DNA of 64,000 nt from Pholis gunnellus (taxonomy: Eukaryota; Chordata; Actinopteri; Perciformes; Pholidae). The notes under the pieces were generated by a model that had not been told where the DNA came from, made no database searches, and saw only the letters and a program-made list of their open reading frames with translations. The translations under genes were made by a program, and so were the position numbers. Of the stretch, positions 1 to 12,636 are shown piece by piece. The stretch is from contig OU342823.1 of NCBI GenBank assembly GCA_910591455.2, positions 18,623,219-18,687,218 on the forward strand, in the 5' to 3' direction. Position 1 is the first letter of the stretch. Every line of letters begins with the position of its first letter.

Positions 1-1720
1 CACCCTGCAGATGATCTCATCAACATGTGTTTAAAGACGGGACTCTGCTTGTCACGGAAGCAAAGTCGGAAGCAGTGGTCAGTCCAATTTACATATATAA
101 CCTTCGGTTTTGGCCACTTTCATGGAAAATAAAAGGTTCCTACTTCTTTTAATGTCTGATTGCTGCAGGATACTTGATTTTAACTTTGCAGAAAGCTGCA
201 GACGGTGAAGAGCGGCACTGCAATGCCGAGGCGAGGCAAGGGATAAATGTGGAAAAAGTTTCGGGGGAAGATTCGCATGCTAATTTGATTTATGTAAATA
301 GTAGGTACCATCCAGTCATTTTGTAATTTGATTTGTTAGGATTTAGGTTACTTAGAAAGACAGCTGCTTACAAAAATCATGGATGAAATGCGAGATGAGA
401 TCATGTGCATCTGATATTTGTTTTCAAGCTGCAGATAGAAATGTAATCAAACAGGAACGCATGAACGTATCTGTCAACTCTTCAAAACCAACAACGGTTA
501 GAGTCCTAATGTGACTAATGGAGGTTTTTCTTCTGCAAAATATTCAGTTTAACAAGCGAGGGAATCTAAAAGGACGAGGTTCAGAAAGGCTTTGAGGAGA
601 AATTCGTACAATTGTGCTGAACACCAGGGCCTAACGCGCGGCACACTTCTCAAACTACCCGGCGCAATTATCGCCTCCACACTAATGAACCTCACATTAC
701 ACCGTGTGTCAGTAAACCACCATTTGGGCCTAGCAGCATATAAACTTCCACTTCGGCTCTTGTATCGCCCTGCAGCTGAGACCTGCGGGCAACACCGCTG
801 GACCCGGGCCCATACCCGCAGATCTGAGCCTCCAGCTCCGTTTCCATGCTGACACTTCATTTATTAAAGCGTTACTCTGCATCTAAGAAAGTCTCTTTCA
901 CCTCAAGCGCCCCCGACATTAAATTAAAATCAAGGCTGTTTCATATATTACCTTTTTACTTTAGTAGTGGAGAAGTGGCATCTACTTTCAAACATCTACT
1001 CGTGTGTTCTTTTTGTATCTCTTCTATTCTCTGATGCTGCGATGACCAGAATGTGGACGAAGTGATTTGAAGACATCTAATATTTTTTTCCTCCATAAAC
1101 TCTGCATTGGATTTCCAGACGTTGAGGCCGCGACAGAGACACCCTCAAACCAAACGCGTCTGATGTAGAAGTGCAGAACATGTGTTTCTGGAGCTGCACT
1201 GTATCCCACTATGCAGGCCTGTCCTCCAGTATTTTCTGCTTGCAGCTGAAGTCTGATTTATGAGCGGGACCGCAGAAATTCCTCTGCAATAGCTTCAGGA
1301 TGTTCTCCGGAATAACAGTAATATCTGTGATTTGGGAAAGTATGAGCAGCTCAAAAACACTGCTGTGTCACTGTGAGCGACTCACGCGAGGCGAGGCATG
1401 CCTCTTTTCCCCCTCTATTGCATAAGGGCTTCGTAAACTGTGGCTCGTTTTTCTGTTGTTCTGCTCAACGGTTCTGTTGTGAAATGTGCGACATTCCAGC
1501 TGAATAAACAAAACCATGAGCAGAAGTTGCATGATGTATCAATTTTACAATAACACGTTATTAATACATCATTTGAGTTGATTCTAAAATAGTAAAAAGT
1601 AAGAGTGATTTTTTTGTGGATTACAATTGGAGTGTCTTATGCCAAGAGTTGCAGCACTGTTCCAGTTAAGAGACGTTGTCACACATCACTCCAGATCCTG
1701 ATCCACTTACAGTTAAGCAT

Positions 1721-1721
<1 letters not shown>

Positions 1722-1753
<32 letters not shown>

Positions 1754-1896
1754 AAAAACACAATGTAAAAACCTGGACACATATCCAATGTAGTCAGGGA
1801 GCGATGTGGTGTCTTGCTCAAGGACACTTCAACAGGACACACAGCTGCTGCTGGGTTTGGACCGTCCATTTGGCGGCCGGTCTCTCGTTACACACA

Positions 1897-1933
<37 letters not shown>
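1722..1933. repeat. Two CA microsatellites
   Basis: Arrays lie at 1722-1751 and 1901-1933. They produce artificial His/Thr and Cys/Val reading frames that are not genes. Confidence 0.95.
1795..1890 (+). repeat. Fragment of a dispersed teleost repeat
   Basis: The text GTCTTGCTCAAGGACACTTC followed by a TTTGGACCGTCC stretch resembles a retroelement-derived sequence very common in fish genomes, where a 'gctcaagggcacttca' phrase precedes a 'gaaccggcgaccc' phrase. It is short, degenerate and flanked by CA arrays on both sides. Recognition is from memory of the family. Confidence 0.45.
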
Positions 1934-1937
<4 letters not shown>

Positions 1938-4900
1938 AAACACAGCAAATACCCACATCCTCCTCACCCGACAACAGTGCTGCAACTGTTCCTCATGTGA
2001 CAGAAGGGGGGTGAGCTGCTGAGCTGAGGGAGTGGCGAGGAATAGCGTGCGAAGACCTAATACAATGTTTCAACCCCAGATGGGTCACATCAGTAGCCCG
2101 CAATCAACCAATTTGGCCCTGCCAAGTTTACACGCTTTACATGTCAAAAGGGACGGGACGGGGGAAAAGAGAGAAACCTGTTTCTTCTTCTTCTTCTTTT
2201 TTTTTTCTTTCGCCCCCATGCTTCTTTTTATTGCCTGCCACAGCTTATAATTATTAATTACTGTGACTGTTTTTTCCGTTGTGGAGGAGAAGAAGAGAGG
2301 AGAAATGAGTAGAGGAGAGAAGAGGAGACAAAAGAAGAGGAGGAGAGGAAAGAAGAGAGAAAAAAAAGGATGTTACGGACTACAGGGACAGAAAATCTGA
2401 GTGGAACTCAGTGGTGTGAATGTAGAAAATAACAGAGCTGGTTCCTGACACCAGGGCATTTCATGGAAACTAAGGTTAACTGCATAGATGTTAAGGGTCA
2501 TGGGACACCCTCAAGCTTTGTCTACCCCTCCCAATCCACATTTCAGTACAGCAGGAAGTGCTCTGCAAAAAGCACCGCGATGAGCTGATCCATTTCCTCA
2601 CTGACACCGCCGATTATAAACCAGCACCGCAGAGCCATTCGGGAGGCCGGCAAAGACACCCGTCGACTCCGTCCAAAGCGGTTAGGACGAGCCGAGGGGA
2701 CACCTGGTGAGCAACTTTACACGGGGGAGCTCCCCTAATGCGTTCACAGCAGGGATGCTTAAATGAGGACGATGATATCAATGTCTCTGGAGAAGTAAAG
2801 CTCCAGATGACACAAGTCTCAGCATCCTGCGCCAAATTATCTGTGGCAAATCGCACACATACACAAACACAGTACTAGGCATACCCTTGTATAAGAGATA
2901 TCTATCTCTCACACACACACATACAGAGCTTTCCCATGGCAGTGTGTGGTCTTGTCATTCAGGCTTTGTTTCCACCGTGGCCTCTCGTCTTTAAATAGCC
3001 TGCTATAATCTGTCCATTCAAGCACGGCCACATCTAGTTTCAGACCGAATTTTTTATAGTGCACTGTGCAGTTTGGAATCAGAGCAGACAGTAAGATCCG
3101 AGCCCAGATCTGCTGGAAGGGTTGCGCACACGATGACGGAGGCTTAACGTCGGCGGAAAGGGAGCTAAGTGGTGTGAAAGTATATTGAAAAGGTTTCCAC
3201 TGTTTCCTAAAAGATAAACTGCAATAGAATGAAAGATCTAAGATTGACTGGTGTCAGCTTGATAAAGGAATACTGCCTGACAGCTTTACACTTTAGCTTT
3301 GTGTGTGTTTTTTGCACAGAACAGAATGCTTTCAATTGATGCTACTCACGCATAATGACTTGACAAACTGTTTGGGCGAGGACTAACAGTCATCATCAAC
3401 TTGTTTATAGAAGAACACGGAGTTTGAACTTAAGGGTGGCTCTATTGCAATTCAATGCAATTCAAGCACCGATTCTCAAACTCTCACTAACAAAGAAGAG
3501 GTGGTGGAGAAATGGAATCCTTTTTGCACGTAAAAAAAAAAAAAAGGCAGAAAGAGAGGAAAAGATAAAGAGAGGCCGGGGTGGGAACTGTCATAAAATG
3601 AACAGAGAATGAGATTCAAAGTCTTTTTTTCCCACCGGACAATAAAACATGAAAAAGTATGTGTTAGAAGGATGGAGAAATCCTTCCCTGGCTCCACTGT
3701 GCTGTGAAGGAGAGTCAGAGAGCGCTCCAGATGTGTCTCGAACATGCCTCGAGTTTCATTGTGATACTTAGTGGGTCTTAGTGAAGCGGACCCGGGGTTT
3801 AGTATTTAAGTCTGGCCCAACACCAGGGCCAGATGGTTAGCACATGAGAGATAGAGGGCAACAGCTTTGACCTTAATTGTTCAGTTATCTTTAAAGGTAG
3901 TTTGTACACAGCACCCAGGTTTATTCTATAGCTTCCACCAAGATGATGAACACCATTCCTCTGCACCAGCATCACTGTCTGGTGATGCATCTGCAGTGCT
4001 TTGGGTCCTCATCATTACCGCATATTTATTTTACACGGACTTTGCGCTGTGCGTGTCGGCTTTATCTTGCACTTGTTTTCGGGTCACCTGCAGGTACGGA
4101 TCCTCAAAAAGGAAAAAAGCTGGTGTCGTGTGTATGTATTCGCTATATGATTGTGCCGTTTAGGTACATGTATACTAGAGGAAGAAACGGTTCTGACAAA
4201 TGCAAAGGATATTATAACATCTCCCTCATTTCAACATTGAGGTGAGAAGTCACGGCTGACACCACCTCTCCTTTCCTGTCTCTCTTCCCCTTGCTGTACG
4301 CTCTCTGCTTCTCCCCGTCTATGCATTTAGGCTAATTATGCCACAACGGAGAAATTGTAAACCAGCCATTTAGAATATAATTTATTTGATGTGGGTGTTA
4401 TTGAAAACATATACACGTACAAAATGATGATCCGAACAAACGCGAGCGTTCAAGCTCCGTCATGTGGGAAACTCTCATCTAAATAATTAGAGGAATTATA
4501 CAAAAGAATCTAATTTTAATACATTTTTCTTCATCCTTAAGACTTAAATAGACAAAAACTAAAAGCAATTAAGACTTCATTCTTTGGCTGTTCTGGAAGC
4601 CAATTTATTCAGCTTTATATTCTGCTAATTGTTCCTCTGGAATGTCAAACATTTGCTTCAAGGAGCTCGACAGTTAGATGGAAACGCTGCTATAGCTAAC
4701 ATGCCACACCAGCTTTCTGCATCTCAAAGTCATATTTTCTTGACTCCGAGCCAAACAAGCTGGTGGATATGCTGCCTGGAACATAAACTGTTATGCTTCT
4801 GGCTTCTTTCATGTAGTATTTGTTTTGGTATTCGTTTTTACTCTACATATGAGCCGAGTGTAAATTTTTAATCCGGCACCGCGTCATAAGCTCCAGTGTT

Positions 4901-5260
4901 TTTATAGAAGAGCAGAATAAAAGACAAGAGGACACGAACAGCACGGGAGGAGGTGAAACCCTGCGTCTGATTAGCCCGTTTCAGGTGCAGGTTTGTGCGC
5001 GCATTTCTGTGGACTGGCGGTCTTTGTGTGCGATCTCATCTGATCAGTGTCAGGTATGACAGCTCAGCATCCTGAAGGCGTTTGGGGGGGGAAGCGTGTG
5101 CACGTGTGCAGCACGAGTGTCGCGTTCACGTGTGTGACTGCACAGCATCAGTTCTTTGTATATCCAAGTGTGTGTGTGTGTGTGTTTGCGTGTGCATGAA
5201 CGCCATTTTTATGAGTGATTCCACCTGATCAGTGTTAACTATGTCAGCTCTATATCCTAA

Positions 5261-5262
<2 letters not shown>

Positions 5263-5326
<64 letters not shown>

Positions 5327-5470
5327 CCATGTGGGAGGGAGAGAGCTGGGATTCCCTAAAGCGTGATCAGTAAATCCTCAACCGGCACGATTCCCAGGCA
5401 TCGCGTGCAGCAGGGTGGGACTCCCGAGCTAAACCACACCTCCGCACACATACATACACACACATATACA

Positions 5471-5526
<56 letters not shown>
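5263..5526. repeat. Opposed (GT)n and (CA)n microsatellites
   Basis: A 63-base GT array at 5263-5325 is followed 147 bases later by a 54-base CA array at 5473-5526. The two are reverse complements, so the pair forms a long potential hairpin as well as Z-DNA-prone tracts. Confidence 0.95.
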
Positions 5527-5530
<4 letters not shown>

Positions 5531-7570
5531 GTAGACAACAGCTAGCTGAGGCCAGTGTAATGTTAGGTGCAGGGCTTAAGCTGGTGTCGTGGGAGGGTTA
5601 ATGGATTTCAACCATTTATTCACCTGTCATCCCCATTAAATCCATAGCTGGTCCTTCCGTGACCAAATGAGACCTCTTATCTCCATAACAACCCTCATCT
5701 GGTTAACCTCAACCCCGCTTACTCTCCGCGGTGTGTGTGTGTGTGTGTCAGTGGAAATGCACATCCCCTGTATGCTCGCGGCAGCATTAGTGGAAACACA
5801 GAATGATACTTATCTCATGTAAATAGGAAAGCAATGATCCAATGTACCTTCAGATTAACCCTCGGCGTGTCCGTGCTCTGTGCCGCGGCTGCGACACCTT
5901 GAGACGTATGCGGGTTTTTGAAGTTAAAGAGCAGGTTTGGCTGATGGGTCTCACATGTCGAGGAGGTTTTTCGGTCGCACTGTGGGTGGTCAGCGCACAG
6001 TAGATCAGAGCGCTGACAAGAAAAAAAACAGTCGCACTGTTGTGTGTGTGTGCGTGTGTCGTGGTGGTGGATGTGTGTTCGGGGGGAGAGTGCAGCCTAT
6101 TATGGTCGACCGGGCCCAAAAACATGTCATTGCTGAGAAATGGTTGGCTCTCCACCGCCAAAACCATTTTCAGTGATTGTTTGTAATTATGCTGTAAAAG
6201 TGCAGATAAACAAAGTCTGCCTCCTGCTCGGAGTGCTGAAATATTTACAGGTGATGCTGGATTTTCAATTTGGAGAGTGTTAAAATGTTGTTAAAAAAGA
6301 ACCATCTTTCAACAGGGGGATAATGAAACCCTACAAGCTCCGGCTTTACTGGACGAGAGGACTGATCAGCAACCTCGTTATGCTTCTGGGACAAAGAATA
6401 CAGTTGCTCGCAAAATTTAGCTTTGCTCATTGGAGTCAGGCTCAAGTCTCAAGCACACTCCCCAAATGTAGAAGATCCTAACTAGACAAACGCACCACTC
6501 GCCTGGTGCTCGCCTCAGGTTGTAAATCTCGACGAACATGGCAGCTGTTCTGGAAACAAGCCTTTAAATGTCAACATATTTCTTCTGTCATGTCTGAAAT
6601 ACTGTGGTTGAGCATTTCTTTTTTTGGGATGGGTCACTCGCGGACCAACTGATGCCAAGCACCCTGAGAAACATTACGACCGATCTCTGGTCTGTAACAC
6701 CTGAACAAGAGCTCCGGATCAGCGACCTGGCATTTTTTACTGATTCCAATTCAGTCCCGATGTCAAAAATGAAACAGCTTGTCAATTTATCACGTGAAAA
6801 CCTTCAGAATAAAAGCCCTTCTGCTGTGAGGTAGCTGTGTTACAAACCAGAGAGCTTGTAATCTGGCGATCTGTACCCTTAACATTTGAATGTATAGTGT
6901 GGTGGACATACTCCCTTATCTGTTTAACTACACAGTAACAGGTAGAAATGGAGGAGGGCAGATTGACTACCTTGTGTAGAAGGTTTGTTTTGCAGCCAAA
7001 GTGGAGCATATCAAAGCTGCTTAGTTGATCAGTTTGACTGATTCGTTAACCAGTTAAGTGTCGAAGAACTCCCGCTTGGAAATTAACTCTATTAAGGAAA
7101 AATAAATGATGCTGTTTACAGCTCGCAATGAGCCTCTTTTTAAGCGTGTGCACACAAAGTGTACAGCGCATACGGGCTAATGCGTGTCCATGTGTGCAGC
7201 CTTGATGCGTAAAACCTGACACCATTACAACATGTGATGCACACCACCTGTGCAAACAGCACTACAAAGACTTCCCTGTTTTCATGGACTGGCCCTTTAA
7301 TTGGCCTTTAATTGGGCCAGAGACCTCGCACAGTTAGGACAGTGAGACAGAACCAGACAGCTGTGGAACGAACGGGAGCAGAGGACGGGAGATTAACTGT
7401 GGCTGGAAAATGACTTTTCCCCCCCGACATCAACCGGTCGGTGATCTGTTATGTTCAATGGTGCGATCAGCATTTTTGACAACACCATGCGTTATGACGC
7501 AGGGTCTTTTATTAATAAAGGATATTTACATGAGGATAAATAAGCTTAAGCTGTTAGGTAAGGTGGCTGT

Positions 7571-7573
<3 letters not shown>

Positions 7574-7602
<29 letters not shown>
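7574..7602. repeat. CA microsatellite
   Basis: A short uninterrupted CA array of 29 bases. Confidence 0.9.
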
Positions 7603-7604
<2 letters not shown>

Positions 7605-9119
7605 CTATAGCCCAAAAATACTTGGTGATTTACAAACCACATCTGAGAAGTTATGCAATGTTCAAACATGTGGCCAGTTCTGAAAACAAACCATGGCACG
7701 CAACGGCAGCGAGGTCATTTTATACACTGGAGAGTCTTACTCGCTGCTCTCTCTCCTCTCTCTGAATCTCTCTCAACCTTTCTCTCTCTCTTATTCCCAA
7801 AGGAGCACTTGTGAAGCTAACAGGGAAAGCGGTCAGACATTATTAGCTCAGCAACATGCCGCTGAGTTTTTCCTGACATACGGTTGAAGCCCCTTAAATA
7901 GACTTCACACTGCAGTAGGGACACGCGATGTCTTCTACCGTCAGAGCCGTTGATCTGCAAGTCGGGAATGAACTGGAAACGGAACCGAAAAAATGACAAC
8001 GTAACAAAGTGAAATGGCACCGATCCTGATAACGGGGGTGATGATCAACAAGTGAACTAAAGCGTGTAACTTAATGGTCGATAAGAAACACGTGACGGCT
8101 TCTTTAAGGTACCGCATGATGTGTAATTTTCATGTAATCATTACCACACAGGAGTGGCAGGAAGCCGGACAGAAGGTTGTCACCTCACCATCATTAACCG
8201 ATGGTATTTCACACAGAGACAACAATGTATTTGTCCAAAAGTCATCTTTAGACATGCATAACCCCCCCAAAAAAATATTATTGACCAATAACGTGCCAGA
8301 ATACATCTTATTTAGGCACCAGGTAGTGTTAAAACGTCTGTTTGCAAGAGGGTAGCAAATAGGGAACCCGGCACAAAAAGCTGTTTATAGTGAAAATGTG
8401 TTTCCATGATTTGATTATATAGCCTCAGTATCATGATGCAATTCAGGTTTTATAGGCCTTACTTCTTGAATTTGGGCGGAATGATCACACTAAAATACCC
8501 AGGAGATGATAACTAGAATAAATAAGATGTGAAGTTTAGTTCTAATCAGGGTAGAGAAGGGTTGATGTAGAGTTTATCCACCTTTGTGGCCTGAAATAAA
8601 TATTTATCGAGTCAAATGTAAAACTCGCTGAATGGAGGTCATATGGAAATACTTCAAAATGTCTATAAAGTACAGGAAGAATAAAAACTGGAGCAGATAT
8701 GAACATATTGGAGATAAACGAAGTGTGAAGACACTGTGAAAAGCCAAGATTCCTCCACTTGTTCTCCACATCCTGCGTTTGATTGAACTGATTTAACAGG
8801 CGATCGGAATTCTTTTATTTTTTTTACGAGACGATTCAGCAGTTGTAAATCAAATGAAAGCAGCATGTGTGTGGATCCATTGTTCTTTTGTTCGTTTATG
8901 TGTGTGTGTGTTGCACATGTCTGTTTATGTAGGCAGCATCCTGTGAAGAAGCGGAGGGAAATCGTGCCATTGTGTTGGTGTATGTCGACACCTCCTTCCT
9001 ACTACCCCCCCGCCTCACCAGCGCTTCAACCGAAACAGACGCACAGCAACAGAAAGTGGGTTATTCTTTTGAACCTCTACCTTTGAATTTGTATCATTTA
9101 AAAAAATCCAGGTTTTAAT

Positions 9120-9545
9120 AACTTTAAATAAATAGCAAGCTTATAGTAATACATTGTATAAATAGTTAGCTAAAGGTAATAAATGGTTGAATAGCTAGAC
9201 GTAATGGATAAATGTTCGACATAGTTTGTTTATAGTATTAACTGTTCAAAATAACTAGCTAAACGTAATAAATGGTAGAAATAGTTCGCTAAAAGTAATA
9301 CATATTTAAAATAGCTACCTAAAAGTAAGAAATGGCCAAAATAGTTATAAAATAATAAACGGAAGGAAAAACTAGACGTAGCAGATAAATGGTCGAAATA
9401 CTAAGCTAGAGGAAATGGAGAAACGGTCGAAATTGTTTGCTAAAAGTAAGTAATAACTGATTGAAATAGTTAGCTAGATGTAATGGATACGTGGTTGAAA
9501 CAGTTAGCTAAAGTGATAAATGGTCGTAATGGTTCGGTAAAATAA
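9120..9545. repeat. Degenerate minisatellite (unit about 30 to 36 bases)
   Basis: Diverged copies of a unit like GTAATAAATGGTCGAAATAG followed by TTAGCTAAA run through the block. The recurring words are AAATGGT, GAAATAGTT, AGCTA and GTAAT. Roughly a dozen copies can be counted. No open frame or gene signal is present. Confidence 0.85.
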
Positions 9546-10083
9546 TCACAATGCCAGCTGTTCCTAATGTTAACTGGTGGGGATTTTTCTTCGGAGCCAA
9601 ATCCGTCTCATGCGACTTTCATACGTATTCTTCTGCAAAATCCAGGGAGAAAATCTACAAAAGGTGCAACTCCATCAGGTCTGGTGACCAGATCCGCTCA
9701 CTGTCGTGCAAGACATGGAACACAAGAATCCTCTTTGGAAAAGCATGAGTGGGGAACCGAACATCCTCTAGGAAGCCCCGGGACATGAGAGAAACGCATA
9801 TATGTACATAACGCATGACACGCCCTTAAATTCACATTTACCCACATTCAAACTGGATGCAACAGCTGTGTGGAGAATGAATTACTACATGTAATACTAG
9901 CACGAGAGATGGTGAGATGGAGGGGAAGGATTCACATATGGAGAGAGAGATGGAGCGGCACGAGTTCCCTGTAATGTATTGCTTCCACAGGATGCCCTGC
10001 ACGCTAAAAGGAAACCATAATTGGCCTTGATCACGCTCAGCCATTGAGACATATAGTACAAGTGACTGGCAGTGGAGAGATAG

Positions 10084-10099
10084 GGAGAGAGAGAGAGAG

Positions 10100-10143
<44 letters not shown>

Positions 10144-10305
10144 AGGGAAGGGAGGGGGAGATGGTAAGGCAGTGTGACAGAGTGATTTTTCAGAAGAGGA
10201 TGAACTGTAAATATTGACCCTGGAGAAGAGGACAATATGTGTGTGCAAGATGCGTGTGTGATATTGTTTCCCTGCTGGTGCAGAGAAATTATATCACGAT
10301 AGCGA

Positions 10306-10359
<54 letters not shown>
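10084..10359. repeat. (GA)n then (CA)n microsatellites
   Basis: A nearly pure GA array at 10084-10140 (one GCGA interruption) and a 52-base CA array at 10308-10359. The long polar frames through them, rich in Leu/Ser or Cys/Val, are artefacts of the repeats. Confidence 0.95.
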
Positions 10360-10361
<2 letters not shown>

Positions 10362-12582
10362 TCAAGTTCTTCACTGGTCTGGAAAATGCAGTAGCTATGA
10401 ATCTTATTGAGACGAGATAAATGTGGTTTTAGAATTGTTCCAGTAGTTTACGTGTATACTTTTAGAACTGAGAACTTTTTAAACATGGAAGAACTCTCTT
10501 AAAAACGTTACAGTACAAACCCTTAAACCACACGCGAGAAGGTCAGATGTTTTTTGTTCCTCATCATATGACGTATGAGAGTTTAAAATTCTTCGCCTAA
10601 GCCGTCCGATGCACAGTGTTTATGGAAATGCAGCAGAACCACCTGAAAGACCTTCTTAGCCCCAAATTTGCCAAACTCCACAAACTGAAATCAGATGACC
10701 CCTCGACCCTTTTGCACCCCGTGACTAATCCTCACAGCAGATCGGGCCTTCAGCTCAACTATCCCCCATCTTTGGAATGCACTTCCATCTACGAGCGCTA
10801 CGAACCTTTGTGTCCTTTACACGAGGCCTCAAAACCTTTTAGTCCGGGAAGGCTTTCATTCATTCATTTTTTTGGAATTGTAGCACTTCATCTTTTGATG
10901 AAAGGTATGATAAAATGAATTACTACAATCTGTATCGACTATGTATTAATAGTGATTTATCGGTTATTACTTTTTTATTTGCCAAGATACTCACAGCTGC
11001 CCAGGATTTAACGAGCGCTGAGCTACTTCTCACTTCACTCACATATTCATTACACATTTCCAATACAGATCCTGGGATAGGGTTTTAACTCTTTATATGT
11101 ATATATACGTATATATATATGTGCATTTATGTGTTTTTACTATACGCTAATTGAAACCTGCAAGCCATGAAAAATATGTTTTTACACAGCCCAGCTTTGC
11201 TTTTACACTCTCCTTGATTGAAGACCGGCATATGCAGCCTCGGAGTGTGGGACAGAGCGTAAAAAGCAAGTATCTCACGCCAAAAGCGTGAGAGCTGGCA
11301 ACCCCTGCTCACAACAAAGATCACAATTGTCATGACACAGACTCGCTCGCCCTTCTTCTCTCCCTCTTCCTGCATCTCTCTCCCGGCCCTTGTCCTGGTA
11401 TGCCCTCCCTCCCTCCGTCACGCCGCTGTCCCCGTTGAGCGACTCATGCATGGATACAATGTGCTCCACTGTGCTCTTTGAAGGCTAGCATTACTGTTCA
11501 CACGCAATCTGCACCGAACACCGATATGTTTCTCCCTCTTTCTCGCTTTGGTTTTTTTCCTCTCTTCCATCTTTTATCCCTTCTTTATTTTTTCTGCTTC
11601 AAGTCAGGGCCGGGGAAACTGGTAAACCTTCAGAAATATTTTACGATTGTATCGCAAATTCCTACTTTTACTCAAGTGAAGGGAATAACAAATTCCCTCA
11701 ATGTAACAAATTAAATTCAGCGCGTACATTTACAAGTAATATTTTTACAGACTCACACATTCTCGGTTATATTTGCCCTCATTTATCCTGAAAGCTTGGT
11801 TCCCGAAATACACGGTATCGGCTGAAAATGAACAGCTTGCATCTTTCTTCGATTACAGATGTACAACCTCTCAGAGTAATGAGCAAAAACAGCCACTGGT
11901 CTCACCGCAATCGCATTATGGAAACTAACCTGATGCTCTTCCTCTAATTATTTCAAGTGCACCACAAACTGAAATCGCATTACGTCTCTCTGCATTTAGG
12001 AGAAAAATAAAAGTTGAACTTTTAAATGAACTTGACTGTGTGTAACAGCGATTACATTTACATTCATTTGTATAAAAATGTTGATGACCGGTTACCCCCC
12101 CCCCCCGCGTTATTCATTTCAAGAAGAAAATATTCAAACATACAGGCTATCAATAAGTCATTCAAAAGTAAGTTCTAAGACTTTCCTATCATCTGTCAAT
12201 TGTTTCCATGTGCTCGACCTCAGGAATCTCTCCTGGATATTCAGAGCATGCCACTACCACAGCGGGAACATGATACCTGACTTTCTTTCTCCACCTCTCC
12301 CCTGTTTTCCCCCTCTCTGAGTCTCAGTGGCAAAAATATTCCCTCTCTCTCTCTCTTTTTTTTTCATCTCACTTTTTTGTCTCCAAGCATCACTATCTGC
12401 TCCCCTGTGTGGACTGACTGTTAGTGTCATTCCCTCACGGGCTCGGCAATAAGCACAGTACGGTGTGTGTGTGTGAGATTTAGTGTATGTGCATTGAATA
12501 CCTTCTGGAATATGTGTGTGGCAGCTCTCCAGTGTCATTCAGTGATAGTATAGGAAGTAAATTAACTCATTTCTGCAGGGCT

Positions 12583-12584
<2 letters not shown>

Positions 12585-12634
<50 letters not shown>
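12585..12634. repeat. (TC)n microsatellite
   Basis: A pure TC/CT array of 50 bases. Short CA arrays follow at about 12738-12790. Confidence 0.95.

Positions 12635-12636
<2 letters not shown>

Larger units (their letters stand above)
1..9119. other. Presumed distal ahrr intron, segment A: no exon recognised
   Basis: No exon, tRNA or intact mobile element was recognised. The segment holds (CA)n/(GT)n arrays, a purine-rich GGAGAAGA stretch near 2285-2370, and a fragment of a dispersed fish repeat near 1795-1890. Assigning it to the ahrr intron is an inference: the gene's PAS exons must lie on the minus strand to the left of 30,777, and none was seen here. Confidence 0.5.

Noticed and set aside
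5356..5545. Open frames of repeated His-Thr or Cys-Val on both strands
   Set aside because: They are translations of CA/GT arrays. The same holds near 1722, 10308, 17441, 19346, 26102, 29504 and 33600.
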